A stretch of DNA of 50,686 bases from Thermus caldifontis (GTDB lineage: Bacteria > Deinococcota > Deinococci > Deinococcales > Thermaceae), in NCBI RefSeq assembly GCF_003336745.1, contig NZ_QGMX01000017.1:1-50686 (forward strand), written 5' to 3'. The translations under genes and the position numbers were made by a program. Numbering within the stretch: position 1 is the stretch's first letter; the number at the start of each line of letters is the position of its first letter. Shown here in pieces: positions 19,775-29,165 of this stretch. The notes beneath the pieces were generated by a model, which did not search any database, had not been told where the DNA came from, and saw only the letters and a list, made by a program, of their open reading frames with translations.

Positions 19775-20076
19775 TACTGACCACCCCCCTTGCCCGGCTT
19801 TTTCTCAAACATCTCCAGCATGCGCACCGTCACCGCATACCCCCCGGCGGCGTTGGCCGCCCCCAGGATCACCCCCAGGAAGCCAATGAGCTTTTCCAGG
19901 CCAGTCTCCGCATGCCCCAGGACCACCATGGCCCCCACCACCACCACCCCGTGGATGAAGTTGGACCCCGACATCAAGGGGGTGTGGAGGATCACCGGCA
20001 CCCGGGTGATGAGCTCGTAACCCAAGAAGGCCGTGAGCACAAAAATGTATAGGGCAGACCAGAAGCCAAACTCCAT
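19774..20076 (-). CDS. pntAB: NAD(P) transhydrogenase alpha-2 (membrane) subunit
   Basis: A 100-residue membrane subunit with three to four helices (SALYIFVLTAFLGYELI, FIHGVVVVGAMVVLGH, LIGFLGVILGAANAAGGYAV). TPLMSGSNFIHGVV is the diagnostic motif. In E. coli this is fused to the NAD-binding domain. Here alpha is split in two, as in Rhodospirillum and Thermus. The ATG at 20076 overlaps the pntAA stop by one base. Confidence 0.94.
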   Translation of the reverse strand: MEFGFWSALYIFVLTAFLGYELITRVPVILHTPLMSGSNFIHGVVVVGAMVVLGHAETGLEKLIGFLGVILGAANAAGGYAVTVRMLEMFEKKPGKGGGQ

Positions 20077-21203
20077 CACGCACCTCCCACGAGGGCCTTG
20101 GTGGGCCCGTGCAGGATCTCGCCTTCCTTCATGAGAAGCGCCCCTTGGACGATCTCGTCCTCCCACTTGGGGGCGAACTCGCCCTTATCTATGAGCAGGC
20201 CCGAAAGATTGAGCAGGTTCTTGGCGTACATCTCCGAGGCGTGTACGGAAAGCTCGCTGGGGAGGTTCAAGGGGCCATAGATCCTAACCCCCCTCACCTC
20301 CACCACCTCTCCCGGCTGGGTGAGCACACAGTTACCCCCGCTTTCCGCGGCCAGGTCCACCACCACCGTGCCCGGCTTTAAGCGCTCCACCATGTCCTCG
20401 GTGAGGAGGATGGGGGCCCGGCGGCCCGGCACCTGGGCGGTGGTGATGATGGCGTCCATCCCCGCCACGTGTTCCCTAAGGGCCTCGTGCTGGATCCGCT
20501 TTTCCTCCTCGGTGAGTTCGCGAGCGTAACCCCCCTCCCCTTCGGCACTGATGGGCAGCTCAATGGGCTTGGCCCCCAAGGAAAGGGCCTGCTCCACCGC
20601 CGCCTTGCGCACGTCGTAGGCGAACACCTGGGCCCCCAGGCGCTTGGCGGTGGCGATGGCCATGAGCCCCGCCACCCCCACCCCCATGACCATCACCTTG
20701 GCGGGGCGGATGGTGCCCGCCGCGGTGGTCAGCATGGGGAAGAAGCGGGGGGAAAGCCTGGCGGCATGGATGGCTGCCAGATACCCCGCCACCGTGGCCT
20801 GGCTGGAAAGGGCGTCCATGCTCTGGGCCCGGGTGATGCGGGGAATGAGCTCCATGGCGATCACCGTGGCCTTTTTGGCGGCCAAAGCCTTCACCAGGTC
20901 CAGGTTTTTATGGGCCTGAACAAACCCCACCACAATGGCCCCAGGCTCCAAGGCGGCGATCAGATCCTCCGGTGGCGGCTGGACGGTGAAGAGGAGATTG
21001 GCGCCCTTTAGGAGCTCCCCTCGCTCCACCACCTCCGCCCCCGCCTCCTGGTAAGCGGCGTCAAGATGATAGGCGCCTTCCCCAGCGCCCTTTTCCACCC
21101 GTACCCTGGCCCCTCCCTTTACCAGACGGGCCACCACCTCGGGCACCAGGGCCACCCTTTTTTCCCCTGGGGCCCTTTCCTTGGGAACCGCTATGGTCAC
21201 CAT
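20076..21203 (-). CDS. pntAA: NAD(P) transhydrogenase alpha-1 (NAD-binding) subunit
   Basis: A 375-residue soluble domain I that binds NAD(H). The N-terminus VTIAVPKERAPGEKRVALVPE is shared with alanine dehydrogenases. RITRAQSMDALSSQATVAGYLA, VMVMGVGVAGLMAIATAKRLGA (Rossmann motif) and AAESGGNCVLTQPGE are diagnostic of PntA. I chose the ATG at 21203 for its strong AAGGAGG site. The frame is open further upstream without family similarity. A -10-like TATACT is at 21227-21222. Confidence 0.94.
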   Translation of the reverse strand: MVTIAVPKERAPGEKRVALVPEVVARLVKGGARVRVEKGAGEGAYHLDAAYQEAGAEVVERGELLKGANLLFTVQPPPEDLIAALEPGAIVVGFVQAHKNLDLVKALAAKKATVIAMELIPRITRAQSMDALSSQATVAGYLAAIHAARLSPRFFPMLTTAAGTIRPAKVMVMGVGVAGLMAIATAKRLGAQVFAYDVRKAAVEQALSLGAKPIELPISAEGEGGYARELTEEEKRIQHEALREHVAGMDAIITTAQVPGRRAPILLTEDMVERLKPGTVVVDLAAESGGNCVLTQPGEVVEVRGVRIYGPLNLPSELSVHASEMYAKNLLNLSGLLIDKGEFAPKWEDEIVQGALLMKEGEILHGPTKALVGGA

Positions 21204-21265
21204 AGGACCTCCTTCCGGGCCAGTATACCAACGGCCTCCATGGGCATCTGTCCTGACCCTCGAGG

Positions 21266-21281
21266 CTGACCCACTGGTCAG
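21266..21281. promoter_or_regulatory. inverted repeat CTGACC-N4-GGTCAG, operator-like
   Basis: A perfect 6-bp inverted repeat with a 4-base centre lies 29 bases before the first EamA start and 39 bases upstream of the pntAA -10. Another CTGACC half-site is at 21254-21259. The size and symmetry suit a dimeric repressor. No regulator gene is adjacent. Confidence 0.4.
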
Positions 21282-21309
21282 AAGCAAGTCCTTATGGAAA
21301 AATGCCCCC

Positions 21310-22197
21310 ATGCGGCCCTCGGGGCTCAAGATCGCCGCCGTACTGCTCTTGGGGATCTTCGCCATCAGCTTCGGGAGCATCCTGGTGCGCCTGGCCCTGG
21401 CGGCCTCCGGGGATAGAAGCCTGGCCTTCAGCCTGGTGATGAGCGCGGGGCGCATGGCGCTGGCGGCCCTCCTCCTCCTCCCCGCTTGGCGCAGCCCCTT
21501 AAAGAGCCCCGCTGGGCTTCCTTACGCCGTGGCCGCCGGAGCCTTTTTAGCCCTGCACTTCGCCCTCTGGATCACCTCCCTCTCCTACACCTCCGTGGCC
21601 GCCAGCACCGCCTTGGTCACCACCAACCCCATCTGGATCACCCTGTTCGCTCGGCTCTTCTTCCGGGAGACTCCTTCCGGCCTCACCCTTCTGGGAATCG
21701 GGGTAGCCCTTTTGGGAGGGCTTCTCATCGGCCTGGGGGATGCCCAAGGAGAGGGGGGTGCCAACCCCCTCCTGGGGGATTTCCTGGCCCTCTTGGGAGC
21801 GGTGGCCGCCTCCCTCTACCTCCTCCTGGGGCGGGAAGCGCAAAGGCGCGGCCTTTCCATTCTGGAATACATACGGGTCGCCTACTCCGCCGCCGCCCTT
21901 CTCCTCCTCCCCCTTCCCTATCTCTTCGGAGGTGAGTACGGGGGGTATCCGCCCGTGGTCTATGGCTACATCCTGCTCATGGCCCTTCTGCCGCAACTCG
22001 TGGGCCACACCAGCTTCAACTGGGCCACCCGGCACATCCCCCCGGTCCTGGTCACCCTGGCCATCCTCTTTGAGCCGGTGGGGGCAAGCCTTCTCGCCTT
22101 CCTCCTTTTCGGGGAGCTTCCTGGGGTGAAGGTGCTCTTGGGAGCCTTGGTCCTCCTCCTGGGGGTGGGGCTCGTGGTGGTGGGAGGGCGCCGGTGA
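21310..22197 (+). CDS. EamA/DMT-family permease (first of pair)
   Basis: A 295-residue drug/metabolite-transporter-type permease with about ten membrane helices in two EamA repeats. The first starts IAAVLLLGIFAISFGSILV and the second GDFLALLGAVAASLYLLLGR. ALHFALWITSLSYTSVAASTALVTTNPIW is the family hallmark. The substrate is unknown; such proteins often export amino acids or nucleotides. I chose ATG 21310 because membrane segment 1 follows directly. Upstream residues to 21181 lie over the pnt promoter. The stop overlaps the next permease gene in GTGA. Confidence 0.88.
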   Translation: MRPSGLKIAAVLLLGIFAISFGSILVRLALAASGDRSLAFSLVMSAGRMALAALLLLPAWRSPLKSPAGLPYAVAAGAFLALHFALWITSLSYTSVAASTALVTTNPIWITLFARLFFRETPSGLTLLGIGVALLGGLLIGLGDAQGEGGANPLLGDFLALLGAVAASLYLLLGREAQRRGLSILEYIRVAYSAAALLLLPLPYLFGGEYGGYPPVVYGYILLMALLPQLVGHTSFNWATRHIPPVLVTLAILFEPVGASLLAFLLFGELPGVKVLLGALVLLLGVGLVVVGGRR

Positions 22198-23006
22198 TCC
22201 CCATCGCCTTGGCCGCCCTCCTTTGGGGTCTGGGGGGAGCCCTGGCCGGGCGGTTCATGGGGGAGATCCCCCCTTCCGTCCTCATTCCCTTGCGCTTTCT
22301 CCTCAGCTTCCTCCTGCTCCTTCCCCTGGTGCTTCGCTTCCCCCCAGCCGCCACGGAGTGGCCCAGGCTCCTTCAGGTGGGCTTGGCCCTTTCCGGAGCC
22401 CAGGCCTTTTACTACCTGGCCATCCACGCCACCACCGTGGCCACGGGGATCTTCCTCCAGTACCTGGCCCCGGCCCTCCTCACCCTCTACGCCCTCCTAA
22501 GGAGGGAAAGGCTTCCCGGAAGGGCGCTTTTGGGCGTGGCCTTGGCCCTTTTGGGAGCCTATGTGCTGGTGGTGGGCCCGAAGGGATTCTTGGCCAGCCC
22601 CCTCGGGGTGGCCTACGGGCTTCTTTCTGCCCTTTCCTTCGCCCTTTACGCCCTCTTTTCCCACGGGCTTCGCATACCCCCCTTGGTGAGCCTGGGGGTG
22701 GCCACGGGGGTGGGAAGCCTCCTTTCCCTACCGGTGCTCCTCGCCCACCTGCCCCAGGTGCTGGCCCTGGGACCGGGGGACTGGGGAGCGGTGGGCTATC
22801 TGGTGGTCTTGGGCACGGTGGTGCCCTTTGGCCTTTTTCTCCTTGGGGTACGCACGGTGCCCGCCCGCAAGGCTACCCTCGTGGCCATGCTGGAGCCCGT
22901 GGCGGGGGCGCTTTTCGCCTGGCCCCTGGCGGGGGAGCCCCTCAGCCTCGAGGCCCTTCTGGGCGGCACCCTCATCCTCCTGGGGGTTGCCCTGAACCGG
23001 AGATGA
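22194..23006 (+). CDS. EamA/DMT-family permease (second of pair)
   Basis: A 270-residue EamA permease with about ten helices, starting IPIALAALLWGLGGALAGRF. LSGAQAFYYLAIHATTVATGIFLQYLAP and ATLVAMLEPVAGALFAWPL are the two repeat signatures. The GTG start overlaps the previous stop, so the two transporters are coupled. They may work as separate carriers or as a heterodimer like paired SMR proteins. The substrate is unknown. Confidence 0.88.
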   Translation: MIPIALAALLWGLGGALAGRFMGEIPPSVLIPLRFLLSFLLLLPLVLRFPPAATEWPRLLQVGLALSGAQAFYYLAIHATTVATGIFLQYLAPALLTLYALLRRERLPGRALLGVALALLGAYVLVVGPKGFLASPLGVAYGLLSALSFALYALFSHGLRIPPLVSLGVATGVGSLLSLPVLLAHLPQVLALGPGDWGAVGYLVVLGTVVPFGLFLLGVRTVPARKATLVAMLEPVAGALFAWPLAGEPLSLEALLGGTLILLGVALNRR

Positions 23007-23007
23007 T

Positions 23008-24150
23008 ATGGCAGCGCGGGTTTTTCTCCTCTTCACCTTAGGCTACTTTCTCTCCTACTTCTACCGGTCGGCCAATGCGGTGCTGGCCAAGGACCTGTCC
23101 CAGGACCTGGGACTGGGCCCGGCGGAGCTGGGCTTCATGACCAGCCTTTTCTACCTGGCCTTCGCCGCGGTGCAGCTACCCTTAGGAAGCCTCCTGGACC
23201 GGTATGGCCCCAGGACCATCACCCCGGCCCTCCTCCTGGTGGCTTCCCTGGGGAGCGTGGTCTTCGGGCTGGCGCAAAGCTTCCCCATTCTGGCCCTGGG
23301 CCGGGCCCTGATCGGGGTGGGGATGGCCGCGGCCCTCATGGGTTCCCTAAAGGCCTTTAGCCTGTGGTTTCCCCGGACCTACGCCACCATGTCCACCCTC
23401 CTGGTGGGCCTGGGGGCCACGGGGGGGCTTTTGGCAGCCACGCCCCTGGCCCTCATGAAAGAGGCCGTGGGCTGGCGCGGGGTTTTCCTCCTGGGAGCGG
23501 GGGTAGTGGTGCTGGTTGCCTTTCTCATCGCCCTTGGGGTGCGGAACACCCCTCCTGGGGTTCCCTGGCCCAGGGGCGGAGGAAGCGGGGGGCTAAGGGA
23601 GGTCTTGGGTAACCCCAGGCTCCTGCGGGTGGCCTTTTTAGCCTTGGCCTTTGCGGGAAGCTTCCTGGCCTTGCAAACCCTCTGGGCCGGGGCCTACGCC
23701 TACGCGCTGGGCCTCGAGGCGGTGAAGGTGGGGAACCTCCTCCTCCTCTACTCGGGGGGTGCGGTCCTGGGCTTCTTGGTGTCCGGCTACCTGGCCGACC
23801 GCCTGGGCACCCCCAAGGTGCTGGTAGGCGCGGCCTTTCTCTTCGCCCTGGGCCTCCTCCTCGCCCTCTTTAAACTTCTGGCCCTCGCCTACCCCGTCAT
23901 GGGGTTCTTCGGAGCCTTCAACATCCTCACCCTGACCCAGGCCCGGGAGCTGGTACCCCCTCACCTGGTGGGCCGGGGCACCACCTTGGTGAACCTCTTT
24001 GGCATCGGGGGGACCTTCCTCCTGCAGTGGGGGGTGGGGGTGGCGGTGGGGACCATGGGATACGGCCTCGCCTTTGCCGGCCTTCTTGGCCTTCTCCTCC
24101 TCGCCCTTTTCCTCTACCGGCCCCTTCTCCGTCCAAGGGCCTCTGGGTGA
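23008..24150 (+). CDS. MFS transporter
   Basis: A 380-residue major-facilitator permease with about twelve helices. The first segment is VFLLFTLGYFLSYFYRSANAV. LLDRYGPRTITP between helices 2 and 3 is the MFS loop motif, and YLADRLGTPKV is its counterpart in the second half. The substrate is unresolved; the pattern recalls organic-anion or sugar-phosphate permeases. The ATG is 1 base past the stop of the EamA gene, so it is third in that operon. The last 37 bases overlap the Fic gene on the other strand. Confidence 0.88.
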   Translation: MAARVFLLFTLGYFLSYFYRSANAVLAKDLSQDLGLGPAELGFMTSLFYLAFAAVQLPLGSLLDRYGPRTITPALLLVASLGSVVFGLAQSFPILALGRALIGVGMAAALMGSLKAFSLWFPRTYATMSTLLVGLGATGGLLAATPLALMKEAVGWRGVFLLGAGVVVLVAFLIALGVRNTPPGVPWPRGGGSGGLREVLGNPRLLRVAFLALAFAGSFLALQTLWAGAYAYALGLEAVKVGNLLLLYSGGAVLGFLVSGYLADRLGTPKVLVGAAFLFALGLLLALFKLLALAYPVMGFFGAFNILTLTQARELVPPHLVGRGTTLVNLFGIGGTFLLQWGVGVAVGTMGYGLAFAGLLGLLLLALFLYRPLLRPRASG

Positions 24151-25226
24151 AACAGCATGTCTTGTTTCTCCCGGACTCTATCCGGCCAGCCGGGACGTTC
24201 TGGGGGAAGAGGGTCGGGCAAAAGGGGGGGGCGCTCCCGGGTCCCCAAAAAAAGCCAGGGGTGGGAGAGCAGTTGGGCCTTACCCCCTGGGCGGTAGACG
24301 GCAAGCCTCCGCCGGTTCACCCAAACGTAGGCTTGTTGCCGGCTTACCCCCAGGTCCCGGGCCACCTCCTCTATGGGTTTCAGGTCCTCATACCGCAGCA
24401 AGGCCAAGCCCAAAATGGTTTCCAAGCGATCCACCAGGGCCTCCCCTAGCACGCAGGCCAGGGGTTGCCAGTCCCCCTCGTCCAAAGCCTTGAGCAAAGC
24501 CTCGGCATCGGGAGGAGGGAATCCCCGGTGGAAGCCCCTGTCAGCCCTCTCCAATGCCTGATAGTAGGTCTGCCTTTCCTCCTCCGCCAAGCCTTTTATG
24601 GCGATGGGGGGGAGTCCTTTCCACAAGGCCATATAGTTGAGGACCAGACGGCCTACCCGGCCATTCCCATCCCGATAGGGATGAATGGCCTCAAAGAGGA
24701 CATGGGCCTTGGCTAGGGCCTCGAGGGGCTCCCGCTCCTCTAGAAGCCTCGGGGCCAGCCGAACAAACGCCTTGAGGTAATCGGCGGCCTCCAAGGGAGG
24801 CTTTACCTTGGCTCCCTGGATGATACGGTCAACCCCATCCGCAGGCCTTCCCCGCCAGGCTTCCCCTGAGGTATCGCGAAATAGCTGGCCATGGATATTG
24901 TTGATAAAAGCCACATCCAAACGGAAGATGCCCTCCTTGACATCCTGCAGGGCCTGCTCGTAGACAAACTGCGCCGTGCGGAAGTAGTTTAGGACCTCTA
25001 CCGAGGCCCTTCCACCTCGTACAACCTCCTCGAGCTCAGCTTCGGAAGCGAAGTACCCTTCTATCGCTAGGGAATGGCGTGTATCCTCTTGAAGCATGTA
25101 AAGCCACTCGCGGTTGGCCACCTGCACCAAGGCCAGATCCCATCCCCCCAGGCGCCGAAGTAGATGCCAGCGCTCTTCCACCCAGCGGCGATATTTGTTA
25201 TATGGTCCCACGGGCCTTATAGGCAT
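24114..25226 (-). CDS. Fic/DOC-family protein (putative AMPylator)
   Basis: A 370-residue Fic protein. The core motif HPYRDGNGRVGR (His182-Arg193) has every catalytic residue for transferring AMP or a similar group onto target Ser/Thr/Tyr. An N-terminal inhibitory motif S52-L-A-I-E56-G57 fits [S/T]xxxE[G/N], so activity is probably self-restrained. Residues ~285-330 form a HTH (PIEEVARDLGVSRQQAYVWVNRRRL). The final ~45 residues are Pro/Arg-rich, overlap the MFS gene and look unconserved. The start is placed by TTGCTA-18-TATAAT ending 8 bases before. Codons look more A/T-rich than in neighbours, suggesting acquisition. The target is unknown. Confidence 0.9.
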   Translation of the reverse strand: MPIRPVGPYNKYRRWVEERWHLLRRLGGWDLALVQVANREWLYMLQEDTRHSLAIEGYFASEAELEEVVRGGRASVEVLNYFRTAQFVYEQALQDVKEGIFRLDVAFINNIHGQLFRDTSGEAWRGRPADGVDRIIQGAKVKPPLEAADYLKAFVRLAPRLLEEREPLEALAKAHVLFEAIHPYRDGNGRVGRLVLNYMALWKGLPPIAIKGLAEEERQTYYQALERADRGFHRGFPPPDAEALLKALDEGDWQPLACVLGEALVDRLETILGLALLRYEDLKPIEEVARDLGVSRQQAYVWVNRRRLAVYRPGGKAQLLSHPWLFLGTRERPPLLPDPLPPERPGWPDRVREKQDMLFHPEALGRRRGR

Positions 25227-25234
25227 TCGTTGCG

Positions 25235-25264
25235 ATTATAAGCCTACTGTTTCCCTGTTAGCAA
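25235..25264 (-). promoter_or_regulatory. promoter of the Fic gene (leaderless)
   Basis: On the minus strand TTGCTA (25264-25259) and a perfect TATAAT (25240-25235) are 18 bases apart. The ATG at 25226 follows 8 bases later, predicting little or no leader. Confidence 0.7.
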
Positions 25265-25276
25265 CTTCGCAAACAC

Positions 25277-25306
25277 TAGGCAAAACTAACACTTTTGCGT
25301 TAAACT
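25277..25306 (+). promoter_or_regulatory. promoter of comM (leaderless)
   Basis: TAGGCA (25277-25282) and TAAACT (25301-25306) are 18 bases apart, and the ATG at 25313 follows 6 bases later. It is back to back with the Fic promoter in an unusually A/T-rich 86-base gap. Confidence 0.5.
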
Positions 25307-25312
25307 CCCTCC

Positions 25313-26797
25313 ATGCTAGCCCAGGTGCGCAGCTACACCCTCTTCGGCCTGGACGCGGTTCCCGTCACCGTGGAGGTGGATGTTAGCCCCGGGCTTCCCA
25401 GCTACGCCCTGGTGGGGTTGCCGGACAAGGCGGTGGAGGAGAGCCGGGAGAGGGTCCGGGCGGCCCTCAAAAACTCTGGCTTCCCCTACCCCCAGGCCCG
25501 GGTGGTGGTGAACCTGGCCCCGGCGGAGCTGCGCAAGGAGGGGAGCCACTTTGACCTGCCCATCGCCTTGGGGCTTCTGGCCGCCCAGGGGGTGGTGCCT
25601 TTGGAAAGCCTCTCGGGCCTGGCGGTGGCGGGGGAGCTGGGCCTGGACGGGTCCTTGCGCCCGGTGCCCGGGGCGGTGAACCTGGCGTTGGGGGCCTTGG
25701 GGGAAGGGAAAAAACTCCTTCTCCCTTGGGAAAGCGCCAAGGAGGCCGCCTTGGTGGAGGGGGTGGAGGTCTACGGGGCGGAAAGCCTCCTCCAGGCGGT
25801 GGCCTACCTAAGGGGGGAGGAGGACCCAAAGAGGGCGGAGCCCGAGGACCCCGTGGCCGCCTTAGAGGTTTTGGACCTGCGGGACGTGAAGGGCCAGGCC
25901 AAGGCCAAAAGGGCCCTGGAGATCGCCGCCGCCGGTTACCACCACCTCCTCATGGTGGGAAGCCCGGGCTCGGGGAAGACCATGCTGGCCAGGCGCCTTC
26001 CCTTTCTGCTTCCCCCTTTGGGCCAGGAGGCCGCCCTCGAGGTGAGCCGCATCCACTCCGCCGCCGGGCAGGTCCTCAAGGGCCTGGTGCGCACGCCCCC
26101 CTTCCGCGCCCCCCACCACACGGTGAGCTACGCCGGCCTCATCGGGGGCGGGGCCATTCCCAAGCCAGGGGAGGTTTCCCTGGCCCACCGGGGGGTGCTT
26201 TTCCTGGATGAGTTCCCCGAGTTTTCCCGGGACGCCCTGGAGGCCCTACGCCAGCCCCTGGAGGACGGGGTGGTGACCGTTTCCCGGGCCAAGGCCAGCC
26301 TCACCTTCCCCGCCCGCTTCCTCCTGGTGGCGGCCATGAACCCCTGCCCCTGCGGCTGGTATGGGGATCCGGAAAGGGCCTGCACCTGCACCCCGGCTAG
26401 CCGCCAGCGTTACGTGGGAAAGATTTCTGGGCCCCTTTTGGACCGCTTCGACCTGGTGGTGGAGGTGCCCCGCCTGACCCCAGCGGAGCTGGCCCGGGCC
26501 CCCGAGGGGGAAAGCACCGAGGCGGTAAGGAAACGGGTCCTAAGGGCCCGGGAGAGGATGCTCTCCCGCCAAGGCCGGCCCAACGGGGAGCTTGCGGGAA
26601 GGGCTTTGCGGGAGCACGTGCGCCTGGGCCAGGGGGCGGAAAGCCTTCTGCAGGCGGCGGCCAAGCGGATGCTCCTTTCCGCCAGGAGCTACGACCGCCT
26701 CCTCCGGGTGGCCCGCACCATCGCCGACCTGCAAGGGGCGGACGGCGTGGAGGAAGGCCACGTGGCCGAGGCCTTGGCCTACCGCAAAACCCTTTAG
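25313..26797 (+). CDS. comM: ComM/YifB-family AAA+ ATPase
   Basis: A 494-residue Mg-chelatase-like AAA+ protein. ComM is a hexameric helicase that promotes branch migration when transforming DNA is integrated. The N-terminal domain starts [31 protein letters not shown] and is typical of YifB. Walker A is GSPGSGKT at 216-223, Walker B is [11 protein letters not shown], and a Cys cluster CPCGWYG...CTC lies in the Mg-chelatase region. Thermus is naturally transformable, so this role fits. The stop overlaps the convergent mgsA stop by 2 bases. Confidence 0.93.
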   Translation: MLAQVRSYTLFGLDAVPVTVEVDVSPGLPSYALVGLPDKAVEESRERVRAALKNSGFPYPQARVVVNLAPAELRKEGSHFDLPIALGLLAAQGVVPLESLSGLAVAGELGLDGSLRPVPGAVNLALGALGEGKKLLLPWESAKEAALVEGVEVYGAESLLQAVAYLRGEEDPKRAEPEDPVAALEVLDLRDVKGQAKAKRALEIAAAGYHHLLMVGSPGSGKTMLARRLPFLLPPLGQEAALEVSRIHSAAGQVLKGLVRTPPFRAPHHTVSYAGLIGGGAIPKPGEVSLAHRGVLFLDEFPEFSRDALEALRQPLEDGVVTVSRAKASLTFPARFLLVAAMNPCPCGWYGDPERACTCTPASRQRYVGKISGPLLDRFDLVVEVPRLTPAELARAPEGESTEAVRKRVLRARERMLSRQGRPNGELAGRALREHVRLGQGAESLLQAAAKRMLLSARSYDRLLRVARTIADLQGADGVEEGHVAEALAYRKTL

Positions 26798-27171
26798 CCC
26801 GCCTGGCCCGCCAGCCAGGGGATCAGGGCCTCCGCCGCCTCGAGGTTGGTGGCCAAGGGCACCCCGTGCACGTTGCACACCCGCATGAGGGCCTGCACAT
26901 CGGGCTCGTGGGGCTTGGGGGTGAGGGGGTCTTGGAAGAAGAGCACGCAGAGCACCTTTCCCTCCGCCACCTTTGCCCCGATCTGCATGTCCCCTCCCAA
27001 GGGGCCGGAAAGGACCCTTTCCACCCGTAGCCCGGTGGCCTCCCCTATGCGCCTTCCCGTGGTGCCCGTGGCCAGGAGGGGAAAGCGGGCAAGGAGCTCC
27101 CGGTGCCTTTGGCAGAAGGCCACCATATCGTCCTTTTTGGCATCGTGGGCGATGAGGGCCAAGGCCTTCAT
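26794..27171 (-). CDS. mgsA: methylglyoxal synthase
   Basis: A 125-residue enzyme that converts dihydroxyacetone phosphate to methylglyoxal and phosphate, a glycolytic bypass. [24 protein letters not shown] (phosphate binding), [12 protein letters not shown] with the catalytic Asp, and [14 protein letters not shown] are diagnostic. A -10-like TACAAT ends 6 bases before the ATG, so the message is probably leaderless. The gene diverges from the MazG-like gene through overlapping promoters. Confidence 0.95.
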   Translation of the reverse strand: MKALALIAHDAKKDDMVAFCQRHRELLARFPLLATGTTGRRIGEATGLRVERVLSGPLGGDMQIGAKVAEGKVLCVLFFQDPLTPKPHEPDVQALMRVCNVHGVPLATNLEAAEALIPWLAGQAG

Positions 27172-27177
27172 GGGGCC

Positions 27178-27187
27178 ATTGTATGCT
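27178..27187. promoter_or_regulatory. overlapping divergent -10 elements (mgsA / MazG-like gene)
   Basis: TACAAT on the minus strand (27183-27178) overlaps TATGCT on the plus strand (27182-27187). The mgsA ATG lies 6 bases from the first and the MazG-like ATG 7 bases from the second. The whole intergenic gap is only 23 bases, so the two starts should compete for polymerase. Confidence 0.6.
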
Positions 27188-27194
27188 CCTTTCC

Positions 27195-27518
27195 ATGGAA
27201 GCCCTCACCTTCAAGGAGGCGCAAAGGCAGGTGGACGCCTGGATTGGGCAGTTTCAGGAGGGCTACTTCCCTCCCCTCCTCATGCTGGCCCGCCTCACGG
27301 AGGAGCTCGGGGAGGTGGCCCGGGTTCTGGCCCATCGCCACGGGAAAAAGCCCAAGCCGGGGGAGGAGGAAGGGGATCTGGCCATGGAGCTCGCCGACCT
27401 CCTCTTCGTCCTCATCTCCCTGGCCAACCGGGAAGGGATTGACCTGGAGGAAGCCTTCCTCAAGGCCATGGCCAAGTATCGGGAGCGGGACGGAAAGCGC
27501 TGGACGCAAAAGGGCTAG
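27195..27518 (+). CDS. MazG-like nucleotide pyrophosphohydrolase
   Basis: A 107-residue single-domain all-helical NTP pyrophosphatase. [13 protein letters not shown] gives the ExxE(x)n pattern and [24 protein letters not shown] the ExxD pattern that binds Mg2+. The small family removes non-canonical or excess (d)NTPs. The start is ATG 27195, because the upstream in-frame ATG at 27183 lies inside the -10 hexamer. The stop shares the palindrome CTAG with the convergent carboxypeptidase stop. Confidence 0.9.
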   Translation: MEALTFKEAQRQVDAWIGQFQEGYFPPLLMLARLTEELGEVARVLAHRHGKKPKPGEEEGDLAMELADLLFVLISLANREGIDLEEAFLKAMAKYRERDGKRWTQKG

Positions 27519-29050
27519 AGGCCGTAAAGGGCCCGGTACTTGGCCTCCAGGTAGGCCAGGAAGGGCCCTGCGCTGGGAGGTGCACCGGTCACCCGCTCCA
27601 CCAGGTCCTTGGGCCGAAAGCGGCTTCCCTCGGCATGGATCTCCTTCCGGGTCCAGTCCAAGAAGGTGCGGAACTCTCCCCGGCGGAACTGGGCCTCGAG
27701 GTCCCCAAGCTCCTCCTTTGCCTTCTGGAAGAACTGGGCGGCGTAGAGGTTACCCAGGGTATAGGTGGGGAAGTAGCCGAAAAGCCCCCCAGACCAGTGC
27801 ACGTCCTGCATCACCCCGTCCTTGTAGTCCTTGGGGGCCACCCCCAGGTACGCCCGGTACCGCTCCGCCCAGGCCCCGGGGAGGTCCTCTAGGGCAAGCT
27901 CGCCCCGGAAGAGGGAAAGCTCCAGCTCCAGCCGCACCAGGATGTGGAGGTTATAGGTGACCTCGTCCGCCTCCACCCGGATGAGGGAGGGCTCCACGGC
28001 GTTGATGGCCCGGTGGAAATCCTCCAGGGCCACGCCCTGTAGGCTTGGGAAAACCTCCTGGGCCCGGGGGAAGAACCGCTCCCAAAAGCCCAAGGACCGG
28101 CCCACCAGGTTCTCCCAGGTGCGGCTTTGCGACTCGTGAACCCCCAAGGAGACCGCCTCCCCCCTTGGGGTCCCCCAGTGCTCCTTGGGCAAGCCCTGCT
28201 CGTAGAGGGCGTGGCCCATCTCGTGCAGGGTGCCGAAGATGCCGGCGTTGAAGAAGTCCTCAAAGTAGCGGGTGGTGATGCGCACATCCCCGGGGCCGAT
28301 GGAGATCTCAAAGGGGTGGGCGGTGGGGTCCAGGCGGCCCGCCTCCAGGTCATAGCCGCAGGCGGCCAGGAGCTCGAGGGCAAAGGCCCTCTGGGCCTCC
28401 TTGGGATAGTGCCGGTGAAGGATGCCCGTATCGGGCCTACTGCCACTTCCCAAAATGCGGTCCAGAAGCCCCTGAAGCCCTGCCCTAAGCCCAGCAAAAA
28501 GCCCCTCCAACTCCCGGGCCCGCATCCCCGGCTCATACCCGTCTAAAAGGGCATCGTACACCTCCCCATAGGGCGCATCCCCTGGGGCGAGGGGAAGGCC
28601 ATAGAGGATCTCCGCCTTCTCCTTGGTGAGGGCAAACACCCGGCGCAAATAGGGTAAAAACCCCTGCCAGTCGTTCCTGGGCCGGGCCTCCTCCCAGTAG
28701 CTTTCCGCCTCGCTTTGCGCCAGGGCCAGCTCCACCGCTAGCCTTTCGGGGATGGCCCGGGCGCGCTCGTAGGCCTGCCGCCACTCCCTTACGTTCACCG
28801 CGGCATCGGAATGGGGGTCCTGCACCAGGGGAGAACCCTCCACCGCCGCAAGCCAGTCCCCGATCCGGGGGTCGGTGGCCCGCCCGTGGAGGAGCCGAGC
28901 CAAGGCCGCCATCTGCCTCGCCCGGTGTTCATGCCCCTTCTTGGGGATCATGGTGCGCTGGTCCCAAGCCGCCAGGGCCCCCAAGGAGGCCAGGTAGGCG
29001 GTTTCCCTTTGAAACTCCAAAAGCTCCCGATAAGCGGTTTCCGGCGTCAC
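27515..29050 (-). CDS. M32 thermostable carboxypeptidase
   Basis: A 511-residue metal-dependent carboxypeptidase of family M32, which trims C-terminal residues (not Pro) from peptides. The zinc site is HEMGH at 276-280, with the following [15 protein letters not shown] supplying the third ligand Glu. [22 protein letters not shown] and [15 protein letters not shown] are family motifs. The length matches the Thermus enzyme. The start is GTG, 6 bases after a -10-like TATGAT. The stop overlaps the MazG-like gene at CTAG. Confidence 0.95.
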   Translation of the reverse strand: MTPETAYRELLEFQRETAYLASLGALAAWDQRTMIPKKGHEHRARQMAALARLLHGRATDPRIGDWLAAVEGSPLVQDPHSDAAVNVREWRQAYERARAIPERLAVELALAQSEAESYWEEARPRNDWQGFLPYLRRVFALTKEKAEILYGLPLAPGDAPYGEVYDALLDGYEPGMRARELEGLFAGLRAGLQGLLDRILGSGSRPDTGILHRHYPKEAQRAFALELLAACGYDLEAGRLDPTAHPFEISIGPGDVRITTRYFEDFFNAGIFGTLHEMGHALYEQGLPKEHWGTPRGEAVSLGVHESQSRTWENLVGRSLGFWERFFPRAQEVFPSLQGVALEDFHRAINAVEPSLIRVEADEVTYNLHILVRLELELSLFRGELALEDLPGAWAERYRAYLGVAPKDYKDGVMQDVHWSGGLFGYFPTYTLGNLYAAQFFQKAKEELGDLEAQFRRGEFRTFLDWTRKEIHAEGSRFRPKDLVERVTGAPPSAGPFLAYLEAKYRALYGL

Positions 29051-29056
29051 GGAAGC

Positions 29057-29062
29057 ATCATA
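29057..29062 (-). promoter_or_regulatory. -10 element of the carboxypeptidase gene
   Basis: TATGAT reads on the minus strand at 29062-29057, and the GTG start follows 6 bases later. No -35 is clear. This predicts a leaderless message beginning with GTG. Confidence 0.45.
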
Positions 29063-29165
29063 CCCCCCATGGTGTTAAAGGCCCGTGAAACCCCGGTGGA
29101 ACCCAGGCCTGGCCCTCATAGTAAAGCCTTGCTTATTTGTGGGGGCGGTATGTTAAGATAAACTT

